NCBI GenBank assembly: GCA_016081115.2
Contig: JABTTQ020003410.1
Location: 186,001 to 250,000, forward strand
DNA length: 64,000 nt
From: Rehmannia glutinosa
Lineage: Eukaryota; Streptophyta; Magnoliopsida; Lamiales; Orobanchaceae
Reading direction: 5' to 3'
Position numbers and translations under genes: made by a program
The notes under the pieces: generated by a model
The model's input: only the letters and a program-made list of their open reading frames with translations
Told to the model about the DNA's origin: nothing
Databases searched by the model: none
Part shown: in pieces, positions 1 through 10,439 of the stretch
How positions within the stretch are numbered: the stretch's first letter is position 1
Layout of the letters: every line of letters begins with the position of its first letter

Positions 1-173
1 GTTCCATAAGTTGAGACAGGGGAACATGTTCGTAGCCCAAGATCTGAGTCGAGTTTCATCGATCGTCTAAATACGCTCTCGGGACAATCGGTACAAAAGA
101 GGACAAATTATATAAGTTCACACGGGGATCAAGCTAGAACTTCAAAAAGCGACTTTCGATTACTGTTGTTGAA

Positions 174-521
174 ATGACAACCTACTCCAGTAAAGGCGCT
201 CTCCGCATCGAGTCGGATCGAACCGTATTGACGATTCAGCAGAGTAGGCCATCAAACGATCTCAAGAGGACAATTGTGGGACAGCCATCTAAGCGACTGC
301 TAAGTTTCGAAAGGACGATTAATGAGGCGGATAAAGGAAAAGGACCATTAGAGAAAGTGGGGTCAAGTGTGTACACATTGCGTAAAGCGGGGCATACCGC
401 TAATGATATTTGTTGGCGTAAACAGGGAAGGTGTTTACGTTGTGGTAGTAATCAACACCGGCTAAAGGATTGCCCGAAATACGAAGACCAGGACCAAACA
501 GTGCAACCACGAAGCTGGTAA
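174..521 (+). pseudogene. gag: gypsy gag C-terminal part with CCHC zinc knuckle
   Basis: The 115-codon frame carries the nucleocapsid end of a gypsy Gag protein, which binds element RNA in the virus-like particle. The motif CLRCGSNQHRLKDC near residues 88-101 is a complete C-X2-C-X4-H-X4-C knuckle followed by the usual proline. A preceding region that in relatives carries further cysteines has lost them (only the end of that block is recognisable). The frame closes soon after the knuckle, where protease should follow in frame. The capsid part is not recognisable between 1 and 173, so only the tail is inside the window. Confidence 0.75.
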
Positions 522-604
522 CGGCCAGGGTAACGCGGCAAGGATGCCCGCCGAGCATTTGCACTAGCCGGACATGAGGCTCGGAGAGGCAATGAGGCGT
601 GGTG

Positions 605-703
605 GAAGGCACGCTTCTAGTATCTAACCACTACGCTAAAGTACTATTTGACCCTGGATCAACGCATTTATTTGTCGCACCACATTTTGTACACAAAGTT
701 TGC
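605..703 (+). pseudogene. gypsy aspartic protease remnant
   Basis: In the frame starting near 605 the peptide KVLFDPGSTHLFVAPHF is the flap and active-site neighbourhood of a gypsy retropepsin, which cuts Gag-Pol. The catalytic triad, normally D-S/T-G, reads D-P-G at 650-658, so the active site itself is changed. About 330 bases to the next coding block hold only broken protease sequence with stops. The assignment rests on the short motif and on its place between the gag knuckle and reverse transcriptase. Confidence 0.6.
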
Positions 704-1035
704 ATGCATGCATAGAACATATGCCTATAGGTCTAGAAGTATCAACTCTATGGGCGCAAGCCGAATAATGATATTATCTATAATGCATGCGAAGTTAAGA
801 TTGATGAGATAAATTTTCTGCCGATTTGATTTTATTACCTATATCCGAATACGACATAATTTTGGGGATGGCGGTTTGCGCACACCATGCACAAATGGAC
901 TATCATCGCAAGTCCATTAAGGTATGTGAACCATTAAGCCGAAGTAGAAATTTCGGGAAGAGCACGAGTTAAGATTGCCCCAATCATTTCAAAGAATGAA
1001 AGCGAGGAAGGCGATCACTAGAGGGGCAAGGGTAC

Positions 1036-1830
1036 TTGGCGTTTGTAATTAACAAACCCAATGTTGAGACACAAATTAATCAAGTACATATAGTATCGGA
1101 ATATACGGATGTATTTCCACAAGAACTCACCACTGTCCCTCCAGATAGGGAAGTCGAGTTCACCATTGAGGTATTACCAGGAACCACCCCGATCGCCAGA
1201 ACACCGTATAGAATGGCTCTTGTTGAGTTACAAGAGTTGAAGACTCAATTACAGAAGCTGATGGGTGTGGGATTTATCCGACCAAGTACATCTCCCTGGG
1301 GAGCACCGGTACTATTCGTCAAGAAGAAGGATGGCACATTAAGACTGTGTATAGATTATCGCGGTCTTAATAGCGTGACCATCAAGAATAAATACCCCCT
1401 CCCGAGGATAGACGAATTGTTTGACCAACTTCAAGGAGCGACGGTGTACTCAAAGTTTGATTTACAACAAGGATATTATCAACTGAAGATTCGTGAAGAA
1501 GACATTTCCAAAATGGCATTTCAAACCAGATATGGACACTACGAGTTTGTAGTAATGCTTTCGGTCGACAAAACACACCAGCGGCGTTTATGGATCGATG
1601 CATCGAGTCTTTCAACCTTATTTGGATCAATTCGTAGTGATATTCATTGATGACATACTCGTATACTCTAAGTCTAAAGAGGAGCATGAGCGTCATCCGA
1701 AAATTGTTTAGAGACACTACGAGCACAAGTTGTATGCCAAATTCGGCAAGTGCGAATTTTGGCTTAGTGAAGTCACATTCTTGGGACACATAGTATCCTA
1801 AGACGGGATCACTGTAGATCCTTCAAGGTA
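1036..1830 (+). pseudogene. gypsy reverse transcriptase, fingers and palm
   Basis: The first 170 codons give a clear gypsy reverse transcriptase: SPWGAPVLFVKKKDGTLRLC, then the IDYRGLN motif and FDLQQGYYQLKI. A frameshift near 1558 leaves the frame just before the expected FGL motif. The catalytic box then appears in another frame as IFIDDILVYS at about 1643-1672, with the two aspartates intact, followed by KFGKCEFWL and a frame with stops up to about 1830. The gene copies element RNA into DNA in relatives; here it cannot be read through. Confidence 0.85.
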
Positions 1831-1836
1831 CTGATA

Positions 1837-3246
1837 ATGGTTGAATGGAAACAACCCGAGTGCAGAATCGGAGATCGGAAGTTTCTTAGACTATTTGGAT
1901 ATTATCGAAGATTTATCCAGGATTTCTCCAAGATAGCCGGACCACTCACTCGACTGAGCCAGAAGCAAGTCAAGTTTGAGTCGAATGACAAGTGTGAGGC
2001 TAGTTTCCAAGAGATGAAGAAACTACTTACTACAGCTCCAGTCTTAGCCCTTCCAAAGGGAACAGAAAACTTTGTCGTCCACAATGATGCATCAAAGGAA
2101 GGACTAGGAGCAGTACTCATGCAGGAAGGAAAGGTCATTGCTTACGCATCACGAAAACTCAAGCCGTATGAAGCCAATTATCCAACGCATGGCTTGAAAT
2201 TGGCAGCAATAGTGTTCGCGTTAAAGAAATGGAGGCACTATCTCTACGGAGCAACATTCACGGTTTACACAGATCATAAGAGCCTAAAGTATCTATTCTC
2301 TCAGAAGGATCTCAATTTGAGGCAACGGAGATGGATGGAGTCAATAGAAGACTATAACTTTGATATTCAATACCATCCCGGGAAGGCTAACGTAGTAGCT
2401 GATGCCTTGAGCAGAAAGGCGAGTTTAGCCAGACTAATGATTCGAGAGTGGAAATCATTAGAAGAGTTGAGCACTTGGAATCCGACAAGAACCAATACTC
2501 AAATTTTGTGTGCTAACATTTCGGTTAAACCCGACCTACTGAACAAGATCAAAGCAGCACAAGAGACAGATGTGCAACTTCAAAGACTGAAAGAGAAGAT
2601 ACTTAAAGGAGAGGGATCAGAATTCTCGGTACATGAAGATGGGATCATCAGATTTCGGAATCGAGTTTGTGTACCGAGTGACGAGCAGATTAGGAGCAGA
2701 ATTCTAGCAGAAGCACACCGTTTGAAATACACTATACACTCTGGAGGAAACAAGATGTATAAGGACTTGAAACGACATTTCTGGTGGGTGAACATGAAGA
2801 ACCAAGTAGCAGAGTTCGTTGCGAGATATTTGACTTGTCAACGAATAAAAACAGAACACCAACGACCATCTGGTTTATTACAACCGTTGAGAATTCCCGA
2901 GTGGAAATTGGAACACATAACGATGGACTTCGTGACGGATCTACCGAGGACCAGACGAGGCGATGATGTTATATGGGTAGTCATAGACCGACTCACGAAA
3001 TCTGCACACTTCTTACCCATGAAGAAAACCGACAGCTTACAAAAACTTGCGCAAATTTACATCCGAGAGATCATTCGACTGCATGGAGTGCCGGTCGACA
3101 TAGTGTCGACAGACCCGAGGTTTGTCTCCGGATTCGAAATGCTTACATGAGGAATTGGGTACTTCGCTAAGTTTCAAAGACAAAGAAGACATCCGCAAAC
3201 TGATGGCCAGTCTGAGCGAACAATTCAAACCCTGGAAGACATGTTG
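1837..3246 (+). pseudogene. gypsy RT thumb, RNase H and integrase N-terminal and core part
   Basis: The 437-codon frame from 1837 to 3150 holds the RT connection (GYYRRFIQDFSKIAGPLTRL), the RNase H domain (NDASKEGLGAVLMQEGKVIA, TDHKSLKYL, then VADALSR), the integrase zinc-binding region and the start of the DDE core. In the zinc region the first cysteine of the expected C-X2-C pair is tyrosine (YLTCQRIK). The core begins HITMDFVTDLP and reaches VSTDPRF, two of the three acidic residues. After a frameshift the third block HPQTDGQSERTIQ follows at about 3188-3226. Integrase is then cut at 3246 by a solo LTR. Confidence 0.88.
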
Positions 3247-3674
3247 TGTAACGCCCTAGTTTTCGAAATGTGATTTTTAAAGTTACTAAAAAAATAAATC
3301 TACATTTTATTTTATCACTATTTTTTTTTTTAAATACTTATCTACTACAGCGGAAGCATAAATTAAAACGGGATGATCGTAAACTAGAAATCCGAAAATT
3401 TTATCGTATTGAATAATGGAAAATGCAACATTTATTGTTTCATAAAAATCAGAATAACTAGGTTGCTAATAGGAAATAATAATAATGTAAAACTAGTTTC
3501 CTCCCTAACATGCGAATACTAATAAATAGAAAAAATTTCATTGGCTTCCCCTCCATCAGCTCCGCACCCATCCGGAAAATCGAAAAATTAGTAATAGGGG
3601 TGAGTAACACATACTCAGTAGGGATCCTAACTGTCCAAATTAAATATATACAAGCATAATTTCATAAATTTAAG

Positions 3675-3972
3675 CACATATACTTTGCCATTTGGCCGAA
3701 GCCATCACATATACTTTGCCATTTGGCCGAAGCCATCACATATACTTTGCCATTGGCCGAAGCCACACATATACTTTGCCATTGGCCGAAGTCTCACATA
3801 TACTTTGCCATTGGCCGAAGCCACACATATACTTTGCCATTGGCCGAAGCCACACATATACTTTGCCATTGGCCGAAACTACTTTGCCATTGGCGAAGCC
3901 ACACATATACTTTGCCATTGGCCGAAGCCACACATATACTTTGCCATTGGCCGAAGCCTACTTTGCCATTTC
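3675..3972. repeat. Minisatellite, unit about 29 bp, about 11 copies
   Basis: Tandem copies of a unit built on acatatactttgccattgg followed by ccgaagcc run through this stretch of the solo LTR. Units are 29-31 bp, with a few shortened ones (for example near 3878 and 3957). Because 29 is not a multiple of three, all plus frames are open and give spurious repetitive peptides; these are not genes. Confidence 0.92.
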
Positions 3973-4715
3973 ACTTAAATAAATAATTATTCTTCACATA
4001 TAATAGGCACGTCAAGTTCAACAATTATAATCACATTGTCAAGTATAGAATTTATAAAATTATACAAGTACGTATTTAATAAAGACAATTAAACTTCGCA
4101 CTTAAAAGTGTAAAGAAAAATCCCTACCTCAAATGTAGTTGATAGTCGTACGAAGCTTGAAGTAGAAAGCCTAAACGTCTAGTTCTTCGTCACCTATAAT
4201 AAATATTGGTATAATTAAGTTATTGAAAATAAATTCTAACTCTGATTCAAAGTAAAAGTGCTTATAAAATAAGCTAAGGCTCCTAATAGGTGAAATTTAA
4301 TCAAAAATATAAGTTTCGGGTCTAATTTGAAAGAAAACAAAAATAATTTTAGGTTTTTGGATCAAACTGAAAAGTGGTGGGGTTGAAATGAAATTTCCAG
4401 AAATTCTAACTTAGTCCCTAGTGCTGAAATATAATTTTTGAAAAATTAAATATGATTTGGGTTTAAATGAAAAGGCATGGGTCTCAATTGAAAGATATTG
4501 AAACTTTGAAAAGGATCTAATTAAAACCCCAAGGGACTAAATTGAAAAGTCTGAAATTGTTATTAAGAGCGAATCTTAATCAAATTTTCAAAAGCCAGCC
4601 CTGAAATTTAATCCATCGATCTTCTTCTACTATTCAGTTCGGTCGACCACTCCCTCCGGCACCGAGATGCCGCAACTGACCTCCCAAAATAGCTAAATAA
4701 AAATATAAAAAAAAA

Positions 4716-4955
4716 AACAACAATCACACACACACACAGCCCGTCACCTGTTCACCATCACAAAATCAACACACAAATTTCTTTTACTCACACACACATA
4801 AGGTAAATGAGACACACACACACTCGTCACACACACACGTCACACACTGTAACACACACACACACAGTCACTATAACACACACACACACCCCTTGACTCT
4901 CGCACACACACACACCTCAGACGCACATAACACATAGTACACACACTAATTCATA
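4716..4955. repeat. CA-rich simple sequence
   Basis: Repeated runs of cacacaca separated by short interruptions form a CA-rich microsatellite-like stretch inside the solo LTR. No gene is seen in the rest of the LTR (3973-5431), which ends in an AT-rich part with (TA)n runs near 5317-5342. Confidence 0.8.
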
Positions 4956-5436
4956 CGCACACACGAGCACTCTCGAGTCTCGACCGTAATTCAATCCCGT
5001 CAATAAATGAAAACAAAGATATAAATACAACTTTAACTTAATTGACCTACCTCTGTGATAAGCAAAAAGTGAAGAGAACAATGATGAGGCGATGAGATTT
5101 CGGTGAGATATTTTCTTTATTCCGTGAGAGAAAAATATCTCATAATTTTTAACGTGGGTTTGAGGATTAGGAGATTTGTTGGGGACCGATAAAAGGAATT
5201 GCTAGGCAATGCGATGGGTTTGAAAGTGGGAGGATTTGGTGGGATATAAGTTTATCTAAAGGAGTTTTGAAAAAACACAACTCTTTTATCACATTAATAG
5301 CTTTATTATAAAAATTATATATATATATATAAAATATATATATCAGCTAAAAATATATTTTTAAATAGAATAATTAAATAGGAAAATAATAAACATATAA
5401 TTTATATACAAAATAAATAACAGGTATTACATGTTG

Positions 5437-6175
5437 CGAGCCTGCACATTGGATTTCCAAGGAAGTTGGGATTCGCACTTACCATTGGCCGAGTTCGCTT
5501 ATAATAACAGTTATCAGGCCACGATTGGGATGGCACCCTACGAAGCCTTGTATGGACGAATGTGTAGATCCCCTCACTGGGAGATTGATGACCAATGGAC
5601 TCGAAGGAGAAACGTAAAGTCACCTCGATTCCAAAGGTCGACTTAGTTCGAGGAGGCCATGGAGAAGGTCAATTTGATCAAGGAACGGATCCGTACAGCT
5701 CAGAGCCGCCAAAAGAGTTGCGCGGACAAGAGGAGAAAGGACTTGGAATTTGAAGCCGGAGATGGAGTATTCCTTAGACTCTTGCCACGAAAAGGATTGA
5801 TCAATCTAAAGAAAGAAGGCAAATTGAGTCCGAGATATATTGGACCTTACAAGATTTTGCAGAGGATCGAAAAGTTGGCCTACAGACTTGAGTTGCGAGC
5901 ACAAAGATACGGGAATGCACGATGTATTCCATGTATCGAGATTGAAAAAATATCAACCGGATCCCGAGCATATCATCACTCGTGATGCTCCTCCTCTAAT
6001 GGAGAATTTATCTTACACCAGGAACCAATCGAATCATTGACCGACCAGAATCGTCGGTTGCGTAGCGTGAGAGATTCCAATGGTTAAAGTTGTATGGTGG
6101 AACCACAACCGAGACGAAGACGCAACATGGGAGATGGAAGAAGACATGAGGAATCAATATCCAGAACTATTCTGA
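5437..6175 (+). pseudogene. gypsy integrase C-terminal part and chromodomain remnant
   Basis: Directly after the solo LTR the integrase continues with LPLAEFAYNNSYQATIGMAP and YEALYGRMCRSP. A frame change near 5590-5650 is followed by MEKVNLIKERIRTAQSRQK, then the GPY/F-type block PRYIGPYKILQRI and, in a further frame, FHVSRLKKYQPDP. The last frame, 6083-6175, reads VKVVWWNHNRDEDATWEME and stops after PELF. This is the WxxH/EATWE pattern of a chromodomain, used in relatives to guide integration to chromatin. At least three frameshifts make it non-functional. Confidence 0.85.
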
Positions 6176-6203
6176 AGAGAATTTGGGGACCAAATTCTTT
6201 TAA

Positions 6204-6214
6204 GGAGGGGAGAA
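6204..6214 (+). promoter_or_regulatory. Polypurine tract of the chromovirus
   Basis: The purine run ggaggggagaa immediately precedes TGTGAAGCCC, the first bases of the 3' LTR, and lies about 30 bases after the pol stop codon. This is the expected primer site for plus-strand DNA synthesis and fixes the LTR start at 6215 and the element's orientation. Confidence 0.8.
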
Positions 6215-6466
6215 TGTGAAGCCCTCGATTTTTATTCGAACATGTACTTGTCTCATGTATCGTCTTTGTACTATTTGACTATTCTACTGGCGTCGCTTTT
6301 GACGGGTAAATATTAATGATAAATATATTTTGTATTTAAATTCTTTTATTTGTTACTTGTGATCGTAATCATTTATTAATTTTATTTCACATTTATGATC
6401 ACTTGGTTGATCATCATTATTATTACTTGTGTATTTACTAGTCACCTTAGAAATTTAAGAGACTCT
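6215..6466 (+). repeat. 3' LTR of the chromovirus, first 252 bp
   Basis: The LTR begins TGTGAAGCCCTCG directly after the polypurine tract and runs until the copia insertion at 6467. Its continuation is probably at 20526-24364 (see that entry). No coding potential is seen. Confidence 0.75.
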
Positions 6467-7765
6467 TGTTAGTCCAAGTGGCTACGATAATCTAGAGGGG
6501 GGTGAATAGATTATGCCGATTTTTCGCAAATCACCCTCTTTTTCGAATCAACAAGTAAATGACAAGAATGTAAATTCGGAAATTAAACAACACTCGTTGA
6601 TTTAAAGAGGTTCAACCCACCTAGGGCCTAATCCTCTACCACCCTAGTATCTCCGGGATGGATTTCAAAAAGAAAAAGATTTTATTAATTACCACAATTA
6701 ATACAACACCTTGAGGATCACCACAATCCTCTTACAACACCTTCAAGGAGATTACCACAATCTTCCTTCACCACCTTTGAAGAGTACCACACTCTTCAAA
6801 CACCTATCACCTAAATCACCCAAGTGTATTCTTACCACAAGAATACTCACAAGGATGTCTTATGTTGAATGATGGACAAAATTCAAGATTACAACTCTAT
6901 GAAACCAATACAAAGATTGAGTGCAAGTGTAATCAAGAATCAAAAAGCCTAGACCTCAAAGATGTGCAAGTGAAAGTACTTGAAGCTATTACAACAAGAA
7001 TGTAAAAATGAAAGCTTGAACAATTTGCGATTTCTTGTTGTGTATTTTGCTTGTATGTGTTGTTTTTGTGTCTTCAATTCATCCTCTATTTATAGGGAAG
7101 CTTCACCAACATAGACTCCCAACATAGGCTCCTCTATCTTCACTTTTGTCTACAAAAAGAAGATCACAAAATGTAGAAATATTGTACAAAATTGAAAAGC
7201 AAATCTTGTTGTCACGATTAGCGGTTGGAATTTTTTTGTCAAAAAATAACATAGAGGCGATGGTTGCCCTGTTGAAGATTTCGACCGTTTTTAAAAAATA
7301 GTGCGATCCGGTAGGGGTTGAAGGGGGTGCGACGGTCGGCCCTCCCCGGACCGGTCCCCCCGCTCCATTTTTCAAGTCCGTAAGTTACATTTTCGTGTTT
7401 TCTTATCTTGAGTGCTGGTCGACCATTTGGGCGACGGCCGACCTCCCCTTTGAAATGTTGTCCGATTTTTTCAAAAATAAACTTCAAGAAATACTCCAAA
7501 AAATTAGTAAAAACATTTTAAATCATTTGGGAGTATTTAGACAACATTTATAAACATAGTTTTGGTGTAAAACCAATTTAAACAAAACCATCAAAAGTGT
7601 TGTCCAATTTTTATCAAATTAAAAACTCTAAGAAATACTTCAAAAATTAGTAAAAACATTTTAAATCATTTAGGAGTATTTGGACAACATATAAAAACAT
7701 TGTTTTGGTATAAAATCTTATTAAAACAAAATCATCAAAATCTTGATAAAAACATTTATCTAACA
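6467..7765 (-). repeat. 3' LTR of the outer copia element
   Basis: About 1299 bp, matching 19189-20525 almost base for base with scattered small indels. On the minus strand a TATA box (TATAAATA, at 7087-7094 on the plus strand) precedes the probable transcript start. A GC-rich block near 7317-7375 and 7420-7450 contains CCGGACCGG and GGTCGACC palindromes. Small frames here are not genes. Confidence 0.88.
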
Positions 7766-8012
7766 AACTCCCCCTTTTTGATGATTACAAACCAAAACAA
7801 TTTTAGAAGGTCGAGTTTAAAACAAAACAAATTTTCCGGTCTTAAAACAACAATCAATTACAAACAAGATACATCATAAGTACAAGCACACAAGGATAGG
7901 AGCAAAGATTTTTCAAAATCATTTTTGCACAAGCTCCCTATCAACATGCTTATTTACGCTTCTTTGAGCTTATGAGCGTTTTCTTGTTTCTCCCCTTTGG
8001 AATCATCAAAAA
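7766..8012 (-). promoter_or_regulatory. Polypurine tract and a second tract-like copy upstream
   Basis: On the minus strand, GATGATT plus a run of A and five G, then AGTT, sits directly against the 3' LTR (7766-7787). About 220 bases upstream in element sense a second GATGATT plus purine run (AAAGGGGAGAAAC) occurs at 7985-8012. Multiple polypurine tracts before the 3' LTR are described for Sireviruses. The inner element has the same pair. Confidence 0.7.
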
Positions 8013-8809
8013 TAATGTTAGCACGATAAAAACATCATACAATTATATCAAAGTGCGCAATTTTATAGATTTATCGAGCATATTGAGCATTTAAGCTTAA
8101 ATTCGAATAAAAGGGAAAAAATTGCTCATTTGATTTGTAAAAGCTCATTTGATTGATAAAACATGATCTCTATAAACTTATAAGACTTTTCAAATCAAGA
8201 GAATCATGTAGGTGATGAATTTTTTATTGAAACATTTTGTCGAACACTTGGCGTGCGTCGAATAAAACAAAAGAATATAACGCCTTTGTGATTCGTTTAA
8301 GACAAAAAATTCATCACCAATTGCAATACAACAATATTCATACATCATCAATCATCATAAACATCATATTAATACAAGAATTTCAACAAGATATCAAGAT
8401 ACAAGCACATTCTCAGGGTTCAACCCAATTGAGATTAAAAAGAGAAATTCTTACCATCTAATCGGTAAAGATGAACAATGATGATGATAATCGAGCCTCA
8501 TGAAGTCCAAAATATGCAATGTATGCAAGAAAATAAATTTGAAGTGAAATTTGTGTGAAAAGTGCGTAGGGGACGAAAAATGGACAAAATGAGCCAAAAT
8601 GGTGAAATCGAAAAAAAGTAAACGATTTAAACCATAAAATGGTTAGGGGCGGCCGGTTGGGGGTGGGCGGCCGGTCGACGTCATGGGAGACCGATCGGCC
8701 TTCCCAACCATTGATGTTTTTTTCTTTTTTCCAAAATCCAAGTTTTTAACCAAAAATCCGATTTTTCGCCCCCTAAGTTTTAAACGCATGCAAAATGCAA
8801 TCATAGACC
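8013..8809 (-). other. Non-coding 3' region of the outer copia element
   Basis: Between the RNase H stop and the polypurine tracts there is about 0.8 kb without a recognisable gene. A GC-rich patch at 8644-8704 carries the repeated motif GGCGGCCGGT and GACCGATCGGCC in an otherwise AT-rich stretch. An envelope-like ORF, present in the inner relative, is not seen here. Confidence 0.6.
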
Positions 8810-9574
8810 TCATTCAATATGCATTATGCCTAACCGAGCTCGTATTGACGCAAAAGTCTTGGAAGATAGCGGTTTTGTAAAAATGTCCGCTAATTGATCT
8901 TGAGATGGTACAAAAGATATCTCAATTTTTCGTTTTGAAACACAATCCCTTAGAAAATGATGTCGAATCTCAATATGTTTAGTACGGTTATGATGAACCG
9001 GGTTTTGAGCAATGTTTATAGCGGATATATTATCACAAAAGATAGGAACACTTTCAAAAGAACATTTATAATCCGCTAAGGTTTGTTTCATCCAAAGAAG
9101 TTGTGTACAACAAAATGCCGCGGAAATATATTCGGCTTCGGCCGTTGAAAGTGAAAAACAATTTTGTTTCTTTGAAAACCAAGAAACTAGGCAATCACCT
9201 AGAAATTGACATGATCCGAAAGTACTTTTCCGATCATCAATATTTCCCGCATAGTCCGAATCACTATAACCTTTAAGAGAAAAATTTTCATTCTTTGGAT
9301 AAAATAAACCATATTGAATAGTGCCTTTCAAATATCGAAAAATCCTTTTAACGGCACTCATATGAGATTCTTTGGGATTGCTTTGAAAACGAGCATATAG
9401 GCATACGGCATGAAGAATTTTCGGTCTACTTGCGGTTAAATAAAGTAAACTACCAATCATACCTCTATGTTTGGATTCATCAACCGACTTGCCTTTTTCA
9501 TCTTTGTCAATCTTGACATTTGTTGCCATTGGGGTAGAGACGGTTCTTCCTTCTTCAATGCCAAATTTCTTCAA
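8810..9574 (-). pseudogene. copia RT C-terminal part and RNase H (outer element)
   Basis: The 254-codon minus frame starts at KKFGIEEGRTVSTPM and contains the copia connection GSLLYLTASRPKI, the RNase H start GYSDSDYAGNIDDRKSTFG, then LVSWFSKKQNCFSLSTAEAE, LPIFCDN-type FCDNISAINIAQNP, and the C-terminal ADIFTKPL. These are the standard copia RNase H landmarks, with the acidic residues D, E and D present. It is the best preserved block of the outer element. It is separated from the RT palm by a frameshift near 9600. Confidence 0.9.
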
Positions 9575-9626
9575 AAGCTCCTTAGTATATTTTGATTGAG
9601 AAATATAAATTCCTTCTTGGCATTGC

Positions 9627-10375
9627 TTAATTTGAAGTCAAGGAAGAAGTTGAGCTCCCCATCATGCTCATTTCAAATTCACCTTGCATTAACTTAGAAA
9701 ATTTCTTGCACAAGGATTCATTAGTAGCACCAAAAATAATATCATCAACATAAATTTGCACTAATAAGCAATCTTGCCCTTTTTCAAAAACAAAGAGAGT
9801 AGTATCAACTTTACCTCTTGTAAAACCATTTTGCAAAAGAAAAGAGCTAAGTCTATCATACCATGCACGGGGTGCTTGTTTCAAACCATACAAGGCCTTT
9901 TTAAGTCTATAAACATCATTAGGCCTAGAAAAATTTTCAAACCCGGAGGTTGTTTTACATAGACTTCTTCTTGAATAATACCATTTAAAAATGCGGATTT
10001 TACATCCATTTGGTAAAGCATGAAATTTTTTAAACAAGAATAGGCAAGTAAAATACGAATAGCTTCTAAACGTGCTCTGGTGCAAGTGTTTCATCATAAT
10101 CAATACCTTCTTCTTGACAATAACCTTGAGCTACTAACCTTGCTTTGTTTGAACAATATTGCCTTGGTCATCGAGCTTGTTCGAAATACCCATTTTGTAC
10201 CAATAATTGTTTGAGATGGAGGACAAGGTACTAATTCCCATACATCATTCCTTTCAAATTGATTCAACTCCTCTTGCATTTCTAAAAACCAATCCTCATC
10301 TTCAATGGCTTCCTTAGCATTTTTAGGCTCTTTTTGAGATATAAGATCTTTCTCGGCAAATTTTCCTCGAGTCAT
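9627..10375 (-). pseudogene. copia reverse transcriptase (outer element)
   Basis: Two overlapping minus frames give the RT. The 10375-10100 frame has EDEDWFLEMQEELNQFERND and GTKWVFR, the N-terminal copia RT signature. The 10103-9627 frame has LKKALYGLKQAPRAWYDRL and the catalytic box QIYVDDIIFGAT with both aspartates. Frameshifts near 10190 and 10000 break the region between them. The peptide IIGDPLDKVMTRGK just before the RT is the usual lead-in after integrase in this group, but no integrase precedes it. Confidence 0.88.
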
Positions 10376-10439
10376 TACTTTATCAAGTGGATCACCAATA
10401 ATAAGGCTTTTTCTTCTTTTGTTCCTCTTCCGCTAATTT

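Larger units (their letters stand above)
3247..5431. mobile_element. Solo LTR (2185 bp) inserted in integrase, TSD TGTTG
   Basis: The insert starts TGTAACGCCC and ends GGTATTACA, so it has the TG...CA ends and short inverted termini of an LTR. It is flanked by the same five bases, TGTTG, at 3242-3246 and 5432-5436. Skipping the insert and one TGTTG restores the integrase reading frame, which shows that it is a clean insertion. No gag, pol, primer site or second LTR lies inside, hence solo LTR. It contains an 11-copy minisatellite and CA-rich tracts. Orientation is not certain: by comparison with the tracts at 20526-24364 and 60674-64000 the sense strand may be minus. Confidence 0.8.
1..6466 (+). 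mobile_element. Ty3/gypsy chromovirus (Tekay/Del-like), 5' end outside window
   Basis: This is a degenerate Ty3/gypsy LTR retrotransposon read left to right. The order gag zinc knuckle, protease, reverse transcriptase, RNase H, integrase, chromodomain, polypurine tract, 3' LTR is visible and is the gypsy order, with integrase after RNase H. A chromodomain-like tail at 6083-6175 places it among chromoviruses, and the gag and pol motifs resemble the Tekay/Del clade (family knowledge). The 5' LTR and most of gag lie left of base 1. The coding region is broken by several frameshifts and by a 2.2-kb solo LTR, so the copy is dead. Its 3' LTR is interrupted at 6467 by a copia element. Confidence 0.9.

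Noticed and set aside
3670..3975. CRISPR-like array of repeats and spacers (also 61256-61765)
   Set aside because: The units are head-to-tail with no unique spacers, in a plant LTR context; this is a minisatellite.
3685..3986. Three overlapping plus frames of 87-97 codons and one minus frame
   Set aside because: They are all translations of the 29-bp minisatellite; open frames follow from the unit length, and the peptides are internal repeats only.
4716..4955. Telomere-like or regulatory CA repeat
   Set aside because: Simple CA microsatellite without TTTAGGG-type units.
3247..5431. hAT-type DNA transposon with 8-bp TSD ACATGTTG
   Set aside because: The 8-bp reading leaves ends that do not match as inverted repeats; the 5-bp TSD gives TG...CA ends and matching termini, which fits an LTR better.
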